This document shows, piece after piece, positions 9,534 through 19,065 of a stretch of DNA of 64,000 bases. The position numbers were made by a program, and so were the translations under genes. Source of the DNA: CAINVV01 sp031432175. GTDB lineage: Bacteria; Bacteroidota; Bacteroidia; Bacteroidales; Prolixibacteraceae. Under the pieces are notes generated by a model. It was not told where the DNA came from and made no database searches. It saw only the letters and a list, made by a program, of their open reading frames with translations. The DNA is taken from NCBI GenBank assembly GCA_964358545.1, contig CAYHQN010000005.1, positions 1 through 64,000 of the forward strand, read 5' to 3'. Every line of letters begins with the position of its first letter. Positions within the stretch are counted from its first letter, which is position 1.

Positions 9534-9561
9534 CACACCGAAATTAAATTGTTTTCAAAAT

Positions 9562-10275
9562 ATGGGACGCGCATTTGAATACCGTAAGGCCAGAAAGATG
9601 AAACGTTGGGGCGCTATGGCCAAAACTTTTACAAGAATTGGCAAAGAGATTGCTATATGTATCAAAACCGGAGGACCGGATCCAACTTCCAACTCCCGAT
9701 TGAGGGTGCTCATGCAGAATGCCAAAGCTGCCAGCATGCCAAAAGAGAATGTTGAGCGTGCCATAAAAAAAGCTACTTCAAAAGATCAGGCTGATTACAA
9801 AGAGGTAGTTTATGAAGGTTATGGACCTTATGGTATTGCAATGTTGGTTGAAACTGCTACCGACAATCCTACCCGTACCGTCGCCAATGTACGGAGCTAT
9901 TTTACAAAAATGAACGGTTCCCTGGGTACTACCGGATGTGTGGATTACATGTTCGAACGCAAATGCCAGTTTAAGATTGTTGGCAAAGAGGGATTGGATA
10001 TTGAAGAACTGGAATTGGAGATGATAGATTTTGGTGTCCAGGAAATTTTTGAAGAGGATGAAAACGTAATTATTTATGGCGATTTCGAAGCCTTTGGTCC
10101 CATTCAGAAGTACCTTGAAGAGAATAATTTAGAACTGGTAAGCGCCGATTTTGAAAGAATTCCTTCTGAAACAAAGGAATTAAACGAAGAACAAATGGCT
10201 GTTATCGAGAAGCTACTTGCGAAATTTGATGAAGATGAAGATGTTACTAACGTCTATCACAACATGAAAGAATAA
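9562..10275 (+). CDS. yebC: YebC/PmpR family (TACO1-like) protein
   Basis: This 237-residue cytoplasmic protein belongs to the YebC family, long annotated as transcriptional regulators and now linked to translation of proline-rich stretches. Family hallmarks are 'GRAFEYRKARKMKRWGAMAK', the 'GGPDPTSNSRLRVLMQNAKA' stretch and 'MPKENVERAIKKA'. The acidic C-terminal domain ('EEDENVIIYGDFEAF') also matches. Length is normal. It is transcribed alone and is followed by a strong terminator about 155 bp downstream. Confidence 0.93.
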   Translation: MGRAFEYRKARKMKRWGAMAKTFTRIGKEIAICIKTGGPDPTSNSRLRVLMQNAKAASMPKENVERAIKKATSKDQADYKEVVYEGYGPYGIAMLVETATDNPTRTVANVRSYFTKMNGSLGTTGCVDYMFERKCQFKIVGKEGLDIEELELEMIDFGVQEIFEEDENVIIYGDFEAFGPIQKYLEENNLELVSADFERIPSETKELNEEQMAVIEKLLAKFDEDEDVTNVYHNMKE

Positions 10276-10430
10276 ATATAATTAACATTTTTTAATAAAA
10301 AACCGGATGAATAATTTGGAAAAACGTCAAAAATGTATTATAATTGTGCTGTAATTGATTTGATCAATAATAATATTTAACGTACCCTTTCACACTTTGA
10401 AAGGTTATTTAGGTTAGGTTTAGGTTAGGT

Positions 10431-10468
10431 AAAGCGGGGAGGTTTTCATACTCCCTGCTTTTTTTTTT
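10431..10468 (+). terminator. Rho-independent terminator downstream of yebC
   Basis: An 11-bp stem (10431-10441 with 10451-10461) with one G.T position and a 9-nt loop is followed by a run of T up to 10468. It is preceded by a short tandem AGGTTAGGTTT motif (10410-10430). The distance from the yebC stop, 155 bp, is long, so it may also attenuate the next gene. Confidence 0.72.
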
Positions 10469-10527
10469 GTAAAACCCTTCTTTTTGGAGATTTGTAGTTG
10501 TCTGCCAATTCAAATGAATTAAATTTG

Positions 10528-11838
10528 ATGGCTTCAAACCGATGTTCAATGATTGTATTCCATCCTACCAAATACCACCTCCAATCACTTTGCTGCGGAG
10601 CAAATTATCCTGATAAGAATTGGGAACTTCAGTGTCCGCATCCTCACCAGCCAAGTCTCATCAGGGCAATCTACGACATCCGTCAAATAAATGTGCATCC
10701 TGAGTATTCAGGATTGTACCGCTTTGCCGACTGGTTGCCAGTCGAACGAATGCTGGAAGGCTCAGGTGCACCGGTTACATATAAGAGTGAAGGTTTGTCG
10801 AAATTGTTGGGTATGGACCAATTGTACATCACTTTCAACGGATACTGGCCGGAGAAGGGTGCTTTTATGAAATCGGGTACCTTTAAAGAGTGTGAAGCCT
10901 ATTCTGTATGTGCCAGAACGAACAATTCCAAAGGCGTTATGGTCGTTGCCTCTGCAGGAAATACAGCAAGGGCATTTGCCCGGGTCTGTTCACAAAATAA
11001 GATTCCGTTGTTGCTGACAATTCCGTTGGACAACATCCAGGCTTTGTGGTTTGATCAACCGCTGGATCCCTGCGTCAGGCTAATTGCCTGTGAGTCAGGT
11101 GGAGATTATTTCGATGCCATACATCTTTCCAATCTTGCTGTTGAGCTCGAAGGTTTTTATCCTGAAGGCAGTGCAAAAAATGTGGCGCGCAGGGACGGAA
11201 TGGGCACCACAGTTCTATCAGCAGTAACCACCATTGAAAAGATTCCTGACTACTATTTTCAAGCTATTGGAAGCGGTACCGGAGCCATAGCGGCCTGGGA
11301 AGCAAATTTGAGGTTCCTTGAAGATGGCAGGTTCGGATCCAACAAAATGAAGTTGATGTTGTCGCAGAATGCGCCCTTTTTGCCTATCAAAGAGGCATGG
11401 GACCAGCGTTCTCCGGCCATGCTGCCAATCGATGATGGATTGGCAAGAAAACAGGTAGATGAGATCAACGCCAAAGTACTTTCGAACCGAAAACCCCCGT
11501 ATGCGCTAAAAGGTGGCCTTTATGATGCCTTAATGGATGCAGGTGGGACAATTATGGCCGTGACCAATAAAGAGGCAGGGAAAGCCGCTGAGCTGTTTCT
11601 GAAATATGAAGGAAATGATGTTGAACCCGCTGCTGCAGTTGCTGTTGCTTCACTGATGAAAGCGGTAGAAGAGGATCAGATTGACAAAAAATCGCTCGTC
11701 ATGCTCAACATCACGGGGGGTGGTTTGGAGAAATTCAAAACGGAGAACAATATCAGTTACATGACTCCCGAGAAAATTTTTGCCCTTGATGCGGATCCGA
11801 TGGAGGTAAAACAAGATATTGCCCGAATGTTCAACTAG
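10528..11838 (+). CDS. Cysteate synthase-like PLP enzyme (threonine synthase family)
   Basis: This fold-type II PLP enzyme has 436 residues from ATG 10528; TTG 10498 would add ten. A short Cys-containing N-terminus comes first ('LQSLCCGANYPDKNWELQCP'). The body carries 'VTYKSEGLSKLLG', 'GYWPEKGAFMKSGTFKE' (the PLP lysine is probably in this segment) and the phosphate-cup-like 'SAGNTARAFARVC'. Later motifs are 'PEGSAKNVARRDGMGT' and 'YFQAIGSGTGAIAAWEA'. From memory these match archaeal cysteate synthase (phosphoserine + sulfite to L-cysteate) far better than true threonine synthase. In Bacteroidota cysteate feeds capnine-type sulfonolipids, so a role in lipid synthesis is likely but inferred; no acyltransferase partner is next to it. 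Confidence 0.78.
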   Translation: MASNRCSMIVFHPTKYHLQSLCCGANYPDKNWELQCPHPHQPSLIRAIYDIRQINVHPEYSGLYRFADWLPVERMLEGSGAPVTYKSEGLSKLLGMDQLYITFNGYWPEKGAFMKSGTFKECEAYSVCARTNNSKGVMVVASAGNTARAFARVCSQNKIPLLLTIPLDNIQALWFDQPLDPCVRLIACESGGDYFDAIHLSNLAVELEGFYPEGSAKNVARRDGMGTTVLSAVTTIEKIPDYYFQAIGSGTGAIAAWEANLRFLEDGRFGSNKMKLMLSQNAPFLPIKEAWDQRSPAMLPIDDGLARKQVDEINAKVLSNRKPPYALKGGLYDALMDAGGTIMAVTNKEAGKAAELFLKYEGNDVEPAAAVAVASLMKAVEEDQIDKKSLVMLNITGGGLEKFKTENNISYMTPEKIFALDADPMEVKQDIARMFN

Positions 11839-11865
11839 GGAATGAGGCAAATATTTGGATGATAG

Positions 11866-13182
11866 TTATTTGTCAATCAACACAACAATTAAATCCATCA
11901 CATTGGTATAGGTAGGCCCTGTTTTTAGCAACCCTCCGGTTGCTAAAAAAAATGGATAGGAGTTAAAGTCATGCGCCATCTGTTCCGGATTTAAATTCAG
12001 GCGTTTAGCCTCCCTGATCGTCGTTCCGTCACAAATTGCCCCTGTGGCATCCGTTGGTCCATCCGTGCCATCTGTTCCGGCTGATAAAAAGGTGATACCC
12101 GAAGTTCCGTCCAGTTTTTGTGCCATCAGCAGGGCCAGGTGCTGATTTCTTCCACCTATACCATTCCCATGATGTTGAACGGTAGGCTCTCCGCCAAAAA
12201 GTAAAGCTCTCTTTTTCATTTCTGGCGATTTGATCGATGACCTTATTTCCGAATAGATATAGTCGGCTATATCGTTCACATCACCCTCAAGTCTGTCTGT
12301 CAAAACAATCGTTTCATAACCTAATTCCACAGCCTTTGATTTTGCACCTTCCAATGCTATAAAATTGTTACCAAGAATAATATTCGGGCAATTCAGTAGG
12401 CAATGATCAGATTCTTTTACTGTTTCAGGAAGATGCCCGGATTTTCCTTTGTGTAAGTAGTCGATTATTTCGTCCGAAACGGAAGAGATAAGATGGTATT
12501 TTTCCAGCACTTCTAGGGCATCACCGAAAGTGGAGGGATCCGCAACTGTTGGTCCGGATGCAATTACGTCCATTGGATCACCGGCAACATCAGAGATCAT
12601 TAGTGTTAAAACCTTAGCAGGATAAGCAATCCTGGCCAGTTGTCCCCCTTTTATTTGCGAAACATGCTTGCGCACACTATTGATTTCCCGGATACTTGCA
12701 CCTGAGTTTATCAATAATTGGTTTAAAACTGCCAGCTGCTCCAATGATACGCCTTCCGGAAGATCTGTTAACAAGGCAGATCCTCCTCCCGAGATGAGAA
12801 TGATCAGCAAATCATCAGCTGTGGCCAATTCTGCAAATTCCCGGATTTTCAGAGTTCCATTAACACCATTTTGATCCGGTATCGGGTGACCAGCCTCTGT
12901 TAGTGTACATTTTTTCAATGGTTTAGCGTGGCCATATTTTGTGAGGACATGACCTCCGGTTAGGCAGTCACCCAATAGTTCTTCCATGCTTACAGCCATT
13001 GCCGCAGAAGCTTTTCCGAATCCCAGGAGATAAATGTGTTTAAAATCTTCCAGGGCGTAGGAAACAGAGTGACAGGATAATAAAGTACCGTTTAAAGTTA
13101 CTGAATTGCGGACAAGGTTGACAGGCATTACGCGTTCAACACCTGCATGATATATTTTTATTGCCTCTTCAATTTGAGTCAT
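11866..13182 (-). CDS. Glycerate 2-kinase (DUF4147/MOFRL family)
   Basis: This 438-residue cytoplasmic kinase would phosphorylate D-glycerate to 2-phosphoglycerate. Family signs are 'LLGFGKASAAMA', 'TEAGHPIPDQNG', the glycine-rich 'LLIILISGGGSALL', and 'SVRKHVSQIKGGQLA'. The C-terminal MOFRL domain contains 'GGEPTVQHHGNGIGGRNQ' and 'AGTDGTDGPTDATGA'. Length is typical. It converges with the PLP enzyme upstream and diverges from the CDF transporter. No tartronate-semialdehyde or hydroxypyruvate reductase is nearby to show the source of glycerate. Confidence 0.92.
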   Translation of the reverse strand: MTQIEEAIKIYHAGVERVMPVNLVRNSVTLNGTLLSCHSVSYALEDFKHIYLLGFGKASAAMAVSMEELLGDCLTGGHVLTKYGHAKPLKKCTLTEAGHPIPDQNGVNGTLKIREFAELATADDLLIILISGGGSALLTDLPEGVSLEQLAVLNQLLINSGASIREINSVRKHVSQIKGGQLARIAYPAKVLTLMISDVAGDPMDVIASGPTVADPSTFGDALEVLEKYHLISSVSDEIIDYLHKGKSGHLPETVKESDHCLLNCPNIILGNNFIALEGAKSKAVELGYETIVLTDRLEGDVNDIADYIYSEIRSSIKSPEMKKRALLFGGEPTVQHHGNGIGGRNQHLALLMAQKLDGTSGITFLSAGTDGTDGPTDATGAICDGTTIREAKRLNLNPEQMAHDFNSYPFFLATGGLLKTGPTYTNVMDLIVVLIDK

Positions 13183-13280
13183 GGGTCAACTTTGGATGAT
13201 GGAACAAAAATAACAGATTATGCTTTCGTTCTCTTCGTTTGTCTAAAAACTACTATTTTTGATCGCATAAACCTTTCACT

Positions 13281-14222
13281 ATGTCGGGAAACAGCGGTTC
13301 AATAAAAGCGGTAGTTTTTGCCCTTGGGAGCAATGTACTGATTACAATTATCAAATTCATCGTCTCTGCGGTGACCCACAGTGCCGGGATGCTTGCTGAG
13401 GCAATTCACTCATTCGCAGATTGCGGAAACCAGGTTTTTTTGCTGATTGGAAACAGAAGATCTGCAAAACCTGCCACAGAACAACACCCCTTCGGGTATG
13501 GGAAAGAGGAGTATTTTTGGGGGTTTCTGGTTGCCGTATTGCTTTTCTTTGTTGGGGCTGCCTTCTCAATCTACGAAGGAGTCCACAAGCTTTTTAATCC
13601 TGCAGATTTGCAAAATATCAGTTGGTCATTCATCGTGCTCATCGTATCCATTCTGATAGAAGGAAAATCATTTCATGTTGCATATACAGCCTTCAAAAAA
13701 ACTCGCAATGGGATGGGTATCTACAAGGCACTCAAGGAATCGACTGATACCAACCTGTTTGTAATTTTGCTGGAAGATTCAGCTGCCCTGATTGGATTGA
13801 CTCTTGTATTGATTTCCACAGCCCTGGCCTGGTTTGTCCATCCTGTTTTTGATGCCATTGGATCTATCCTGGTAGGAATACTCCTTATCACCATCTCTCT
13901 TTTCATGATCAATGAACTTCGAAAATTGATTGTAGGTGAGAATATTTCAAGAGAGATACGAATAGAGTTTGAGCAAGCCGTCTTAGCAAATTCGGTGATC
14001 CACAAAGTCAATTACCTCTCTGCCATGATGATGGGCAAAGGCAAATTTATGCTTGTGATAGGTGTTGACCTGGAAGACAAGGTCTCTGCATCCCTGGTAG
14101 AGGAACAGTTCAGAATGATCAGAAAACAGTTATATGCATCGAATGATTCAATTCATTCTATCCTTTTTGATGTGAGAGATCCGGAACGGGAATCACCTCA
14201 TTTTTTTACTGAAAATTTATAA
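13281..14222 (+). CDS. Cation diffusion facilitator (CDF) family transporter
   Basis: This 313-residue inner-membrane protein has about six transmembrane helices and a C-terminal cytoplasmic domain, and would export divalent metal (Zn, Fe, Mn or Co) in exchange for protons. The metal-site motif on helix 2 is H43-S-F-A-D47-x-x-N50. The partner motif on helix 5 is in 'LFVILLEDSAALIGL'. The loop 'EQHPFGYGKEEYFWGF' is characteristic. Its last 25 bases overlap the 3' end of the convergent galM-like gene, so the two genes share terminal sequence on opposite strands. Confidence 0.92.
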   Translation: MSGNSGSIKAVVFALGSNVLITIIKFIVSAVTHSAGMLAEAIHSFADCGNQVFLLIGNRRSAKPATEQHPFGYGKEEYFWGFLVAVLLFFVGAAFSIYEGVHKLFNPADLQNISWSFIVLIVSILIEGKSFHVAYTAFKKTRNGMGIYKALKESTDTNLFVILLEDSAALIGLTLVLISTALAWFVHPVFDAIGSILVGILLITISLFMINELRKLIVGENISREIRIEFEQAVLANSVIHKVNYLSAMMMGKGKFMLVIGVDLEDKVSASLVEEQFRMIRKQLYASNDSIHSILFDVRDPERESPHFFTENL

Positions 14223-15325
14223 ATGCAGGTATGGGCATATACCTGATCTGGATCTAGCTGAACCGAAGGGAACTTTGGCTGATTGGGTGAGTTTGGAAAG
14301 TGCTGTGTCTCAATGCACAATCCGGTTCTGTATCCATAAGTTTTTCCCTTTTTACCCGGATATTTTCCATCCAGGAAATTGCCGGTATAAAATTGAATAC
14401 CGGGTTGATCTGTAAATACCTCCAGCAAACGACCGCTTTCAGGCTCGAAAACAGATGCTGCAAGGGAAACATTTTGATCCGGATTTTTATTCAAAACATA
14501 ATTGATGTCATAACCCAGTCCGAAACGTATTTGCTGGTCCTCACTGTTTATCCTGGAACCAATAAGAGTCGGCGTTCTGAAATCAAAAGGAGTATTGCCC
14601 ACAGGCCTTAACTCCCCGGTAGGGATCAAAGTAGAATCAATTGGCGTAAAAAAGTCGGCATTTATTGTGAGTTGATGGTCCAGAATGATCCCGTTTCCTG
14701 CTCCATGCAGGTTGAAATAACTGTGGTTTGTGAGGTTGATGATGGTGGGTTTGTCACATTTCGCATCATACTGGATCACCAATTCATTGTTGTTGGTCAG
14801 GCGATAAACCATAGATACGCTTAACTCACCCGGATAACCCTCATCCATATCTGGGGAAACGAGCTTCAGGATCAATTCGCCGGCATCTTTTTGGACAACA
14901 TCCCACATTTTTTTGGAAAACCCGTTGACTCCGCCATGCAGACTGTTCACGCCATTATTTTGGGCCAGTTTGTAATGAATATCCCCGATGGAAAATTCAC
15001 CTTTGGCAATCAGGTTTCCATATATTACGATAGAGGCGCCAAAATAGTTTTCTTTGGCATTGAGGTACCCGTTGATGCTGTCATAACCAAAAACAACATC
15101 CTCCCTGGTCCCATTTTTGTCAGGGACCAACCACGATACAATCCGGCCACCCCAGTTGGTTACAGTAATTTCCATCCCTTTTTGATTCTTTAAAGTATAC
15201 AGTTTTACCTGTTTCCCATCAATTACTTTATCGAATGCCTGCGGATTGATGGTGGGCGGTACAGGCTTACTGGTGCACGAGAAAAGAAAAATTACCAGAA
15301 TGAACTGAAAGATCGCTGTTTTCAT
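14198..15325 (-). CDS. galM: Aldose 1-epimerase family lipoprotein
   Basis: This enzyme interconverts alpha and beta anomers of aldoses. From ATG 15325 the 375-residue protein starts with a lipoprotein signal ('FLFSCTSK', Cys near residue 17), which places it in the periplasm or on the outer membrane; exported mutarotases are common in Bacteroidota sugar systems. Catalytic His is in 'NLTNHSYFNLHG' and catalytic Glu in 'LCIETQHFPNSPN'. 'NNGVNSLHGG' is another conserved block. The longer frame from 15379 would put 18 polar residues before the signal, so I reject it. The 3' end overlaps the CDF gene by 25 bp. Confidence 0.92.
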   Translation of the reverse strand: MKTAIFQFILVIFLFSCTSKPVPPTINPQAFDKVIDGKQVKLYTLKNQKGMEITVTNWGGRIVSWLVPDKNGTREDVVFGYDSINGYLNAKENYFGASIVIYGNLIAKGEFSIGDIHYKLAQNNGVNSLHGGVNGFSKKMWDVVQKDAGELILKLVSPDMDEGYPGELSVSMVYRLTNNNELVIQYDAKCDKPTIINLTNHSYFNLHGAGNGIILDHQLTINADFFTPIDSTLIPTGELRPVGNTPFDFRTPTLIGSRINSEDQQIRFGLGYDINYVLNKNPDQNVSLAASVFEPESGRLLEVFTDQPGIQFYTGNFLDGKYPGKKGKTYGYRTGLCIETQHFPNSPNQPKFPSVQLDPDQVYAHTCIYKFSVKK

Positions 15326-15557
15326 ATTAGATGTTTTGATTGATTTAAGTGAGAGAAAGTGACTCTTCCAACCATTCAAAAATATAAATTATCCAGCATC
15401 ATTTTGCATTCCTGAATATTTTTAAACCTATACAAAATCAGTTCATTTTATGGACAGATTTTATATGTTTGTGATTCAAAATATCCAGGAATATTTTGCG
15501 ATGGATAACACCAGTATAAAATATTCTTTATCAATAAGATAAACTAATAAATTTAAC

Positions 15558-17672
15558 ATGAAGAATGTATTGTTGTTCATGGCTTTCACGGTAGTGGTGG
15601 CCTCATGTACAAACGAAAAGAAAGTGAAGAATGAGATGAACCCATTTTACGAAACATACAGCACTCCTTACGGAGTACCTCCCTTTGACAAGATTGAGAA
15701 CAAGCACTATCTGCCTGCCTTCAAGGAGGGTATTGCACAGCACAACCGCGATATCGAACAAATTGTCAACAATTCGGCAGCCCCTGATTTTGCCAACACC
15801 ATTGTTGCATTGGATAAAAGCGGAGAGTTGCTCAGCAGGGTTTCTACCTTGTTCTTCAATGTGAAGGAGGCCAATACCAACGATTCTATCGACAAGATTG
15901 CCGAGGTGGTAGCGCCATTGCTTTCGCAGCATACAGACGAAGTTTATCTGAACGAAAAACTCTTTTCGAAAGTAAAAGTAGTAGAGGATCAGGCAAATAA
16001 GCTTAACCTTGACAGGGAACAAAGCAGGCTTTTGGAAGAAATTTACAAACGTTTTGTTCGCGGAGGGGCCAATCTTGCCACAGACAAGAAGGAAGAGTTC
16101 AAAAAGATCAACACCGAGCTTTCACTATTGGAGTTAAAATTTGGCAACAACATGCTTGCCGAAACCAACAACTTCAAATTGGTGGTCGACAAAAAGGAGG
16201 ATCTGGCAGGATTACCTGAATCTGTGGTGGCAGGTGCAGCCGATGATGCCAAAGCCAATAAAATGGAAGGTAAATGGGTATTCACCCTGCAAAAGCCGAG
16301 CTGGATACCGTTTTTAACCTATTCGGAAAAGAGAGAACTCAGGGAAAAATTGTACAGGGCCATGTACATGCGCAGCAACAACAACAATGAATTCGACAAC
16401 AAAAGTATCATCAGCAAAATTGTCAATCTGCGTATACAGAAGGCCAATATGTTGGGTTTTGAAACCTGGGCTGCCTATGTGTTGGACGATTGCATGGCCA
16501 AGAATGCCAGGAATGTCTACGATCTGATAGGAAAAGTCTGGACACCGGGATTGAAACGTGCCAAAGAAGAGGCGAAAGACATCCAGTCCATGATCGATCG
16601 TGAAGGTGGTAAATTTAAACTGGCAAGCTGGGATTGGTGGTATTACTCTGAAAAAGTAAGAAAGGAAAAATTCGACCTCGACGAAGAACAGGTTCGTCCC
16701 TATTTCGAATTAACCAAGGTAAGAGAAGGCGCTTTCGCGGTTGCCAATAAATTGTATGGTCTGACGTTTAGGCAGTTACAAAACATGCCCTTGTATCATC
16801 CCGAATGTCAGGTTTTTGAAGTTAAAGACAGGGATAGTTCATTGATAGGAATTTTATACATGGACTTCTTCCCCCGTGCTTCCAAAAAAGGGGGAGCCTG
16901 GATGAACAACTACAGGGACCAATACCATTATGAAGGAGAGGCAGATGTTCGTCCTGTCGTTTCCAATACCTTCAATTTTTCAAAACCGGTTGGAGATAAG
17001 CCTGCATTATTAAGTTTTGATGAGGTTGAGACCTTGTTCCATGAATTTGGACACGGTTTGCATGGCCTTCTTTCCCAATGTCACTACCGTACCTTATCAG
17101 GAACGTCGGTCTCCCGCGATTTTGTGGAGTTGCCTTCACAAGTGATGGAACATTGGGCTGTTGAGCCTGAAGTGCTTAAAATGTATGCAAAACATTACAA
17201 AACAGGGGAGGTGGTCCCTCAGAGTTTGGTAGACAAAATTATCAAAGCGGGGAAATTCAACCAGGGTTTTATTACTTCAGAATTTCTGGCTGCAGCCATT
17301 CTTGACATGGATTATTCAACCATCACCAAAGCGGGGGATATTGATGTCGAAAAATTTGAAAAAACATCCATGGAGAAGGCCGGCTTGATTCCTGAAATCA
17401 TTCCACGCTACCGTTCAACCTATTTCAACCACGTTTTCCCGGGAGGATATTCCAGCGGTTATTACAGCTACATCTGGGCCGCGGTGCTGGATTGCGATGC
17501 TTTTGAGGCATACCTGGAAAAGGGAAATATTTTCGATCAGGAGGTTGCAACCTCATTCCGTAAAAATATCCTGGAACGTGGAGGTACCGAAGAAGCCATG
17601 AAGCTCTACGTCAATTTCAGGGGAAAAACACCGGGAATTGAACCATTGCTAAAAAAACGGGGGTTGAATTAA
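15558..17672 (+). CDS. dcp: M3 family peptidyl-dipeptidase (Dcp-like) lipoprotein
   Basis: This 704-residue zinc metallopeptidase of the oligopeptidase A/Dcp family trims dipeptides from peptide C-termini. The zinc site H495-E-F-G-H sits in 'LFHEFGHGLHGLLSQ'; the third ligand is probably the Glu in the downstream 'DFVELPSQ' helix. The N-terminus is a lipoprotein signal ('AFTVVVASCTNEKKV', Cys17), so it would act in the periplasm or cell envelope, as is usual in Bacteroidota. The mature part starts with 'NPFYETYSTPYGVPPFDKI'. It may be co-transcribed with the lipocalin gene 52 bp downstream. Confidence 0.93.
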   Translation: MKNVLLFMAFTVVVASCTNEKKVKNEMNPFYETYSTPYGVPPFDKIENKHYLPAFKEGIAQHNRDIEQIVNNSAAPDFANTIVALDKSGELLSRVSTLFFNVKEANTNDSIDKIAEVVAPLLSQHTDEVYLNEKLFSKVKVVEDQANKLNLDREQSRLLEEIYKRFVRGGANLATDKKEEFKKINTELSLLELKFGNNMLAETNNFKLVVDKKEDLAGLPESVVAGAADDAKANKMEGKWVFTLQKPSWIPFLTYSEKRELREKLYRAMYMRSNNNNEFDNKSIISKIVNLRIQKANMLGFETWAAYVLDDCMAKNARNVYDLIGKVWTPGLKRAKEEAKDIQSMIDREGGKFKLASWDWWYYSEKVRKEKFDLDEEQVRPYFELTKVREGAFAVANKLYGLTFRQLQNMPLYHPECQVFEVKDRDSSLIGILYMDFFPRASKKGGAWMNNYRDQYHYEGEADVRPVVSNTFNFSKPVGDKPALLSFDEVETLFHEFGHGLHGLLSQCHYRTLSGTSVSRDFVELPSQVMEHWAVEPEVLKMYAKHYKTGEVVPQSLVDKIIKAGKFNQGFITSEFLAAAILDMDYSTITKAGDIDVEKFEKTSMEKAGLIPEIIPRYRSTYFNHVFPGGYSSGYYSYIWAAVLDCDAFEAYLEKGNIFDQEVATSFRKNILERGGTEEAMKLYVNFRGKTPGIEPLLKKRGLN

Positions 17673-17724
17673 TCGATTCTGATTCTGGAGAGTTTCTGCA
17701 TGTAAAACACAAAATTATCAGGGA

Positions 17725-18186
17725 ATGATTGATAAAACAACAGCTCGAAATCTGGATATTCAGCGATATCTGGGTACCTGGTATGAAATTGGAAGATACC
17801 AGCACTCTTTTGAAAAAGACCTGGTAGGTGTAACCGCTACTTATACTTTGAGGGAGAATGGAAAAATCGAAGTATTGAACCGGGGATATTACAAAGAGTT
17901 GGATGGCAAACTTAAGGTTGCCAACGGAAAAGCAAAACTGACAAATCAGCCGGGAAAATTAAGAGTCTCTTTTTTCTTGTTTTTTTATGCAGACTACAAT
18001 GTGTTGGAACTGGACAAGGAGGGTTATCAATGGGCATTGATTGGAAGTTCTACTCCGAATTATCTTTGGATACTGGCCAGAACACCATCCATTTCAGACG
18101 AGCTTTATCTGGAAATTCTGAAGAAAGCTAAGAAAAGAGGGTATGATTTGCAGAAGATTTATAAGGTTCCGCAGAAGATCAATTAA
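17725..18186 (+). CDS. Lipocalin family protein (Blc-like)
   Basis: This 153-residue single-domain lipocalin has the first-strand motif 'YLGTWYEIGRYQHSFEKDL' and 'VTATYTLRENGKIEVLNRG'. The late signature is 'YLWILARTPSI'. These match bacterial lipocalins of the Blc type, which bind lysophospholipids or fatty acids. Unlike E. coli Blc, no signal peptide or lipobox is visible, so it is probably cytoplasmic unless the start lies elsewhere. It lies 52 bp downstream of the M3 peptidase on the same strand. Confidence 0.88.
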   Translation: MIDKTTARNLDIQRYLGTWYEIGRYQHSFEKDLVGVTATYTLRENGKIEVLNRGYYKELDGKLKVANGKAKLTNQPGKLRVSFFLFFYADYNVLELDKEGYQWALIGSSTPNYLWILARTPSISDELYLEILKKAKKRGYDLQKIYKVPQKIN

Positions 18187-18327
18187 GCAATTTTCCACCT
18201 TCCTTCTTCTTGAACTGTCAAGAAATCCTTGACAGTTGAATTCTCGTCTAATTCTCCTTCCTTATAGATATTGATCAGATGGAGACTGAGTGCGTTCGCC
18301 ATTGGTGTCGTGCGGAAAATCACCAGC
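18187..18327 (-). pseudogene. RhuM family gene fragment
   Basis: Reading the minus strand from 18327, an open stretch of about 45 codons runs 'IFRTTPMANALSLHLINIYK', then 'EGELDENSTVKDFLTVQEEG', to a TAA at 18187-18189. It corresponds to the N-terminal DNA-binding part of RhuM-family proteins (compare 'NIFETGELKEE' in the intact copy at 19066-20118). A TAG lies in frame just upstream, and the rest of the gene is missing. It follows directly on the truncated DUF1016 gene. I treat it as a remnant. Confidence 0.6.
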
Positions 18328-18342
18328 TATGGGTTCATCAGA

Positions 18343-19040
18343 TTAAATATGTTCATCGCTCAGCCTCCTTATCTCTTCAAATTGAAATTCTTTTCTAAGC
18401 TCTTCCAGCAGTTGGGCCTCTGAAGGCAGGTAGAGTTGATACTGGCTTGCCATAATGGCGCGATTATCCACCGGAAGCGTGAGTTTAACCATCTCGTTGT
18501 TTTTACTGGCGCACAACAAAATGCCGATGGTAGGGTTTTCTTCCGGTAGTTTTTCGTGGCGGTCGTAATGGTTTATATACATCTGAAGTTGTCCAATGTC
18601 CTTATGGGTAATCTTTTTTGTCTTTCCAATTCACGACCGGTCCAGCTATTCTTTACTGCTTCGAGCTCGTAATATTCTCTCTTACTGTCATCTTCAATGT
18701 AAGTGAGCATCCTATATTGCGACCAGTTCAATTGTGAACGCAGTGCGTTCACAATTGGAAAAGTGCGATAAAACTGTCGGCACCAGTTTAATTGTCGGTA
18801 TGAAAATCCACTGCCAAATTCCGGTTCAAGCTCTTTGGCCAGATTTCGGATCAAATAAGTACCATAATCAGCCCGTTCCTTACCCTGCTGCTCTTCGGTA
18901 AAAATACGCTCTCCCAATTTCCAGTACATCTGTACCCGATAGAACTCCACACTGCGAACAGCCTGTGTTTGGGCTTGTCCAATGATGGTTTTAATATCCT
19001 GGACAAATGAGACCGAAATGATTTGATTATTCTTGTCCAT
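18343..19040 (-). pseudogene. DUF1016 (YhcG-like) nuclease gene with internal deletion and frameshift
   Basis: Two overlapping reading frames encode the two ends of one DUF1016 protein. The N-terminal part (19040-18573) has 'YRVQMYWKLGERIFTEEQQG', 'FSYRQLNWCRQFYRTFPIVN' and 'SWTGRELERQ'. The C-terminal part (to 18343) has 'MYINHYDRHEKLPEENPTIG' and 'YQLYLPSEAQLLEELRKEF'. Upstream of that Met, the second frame continues back as 'KITHKDIGQLQ' to an A-rich junction near 18614-18620. Intact relatives are about 340 residues, so roughly 130 residues with the PD-(D/E)xK catalytic core appear to be lost. The gene starts 25 bp after the RhuM gene. It is probably non-functional. Confidence 0.8.
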
Positions 19041-19065
19041 AGCTCAAGCCTCGGTTTGTATAAAA

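Noticed and set aside
18729..18757. A perfect 14-bp inverted repeat with a 1-nt centre inside the DUF1016 remnant
   Set aside because: It coincides with the conserved coding stretch 'IVNALRSQLNW' of the family, so it is probably a by-product of the codons rather than a regulatory site.
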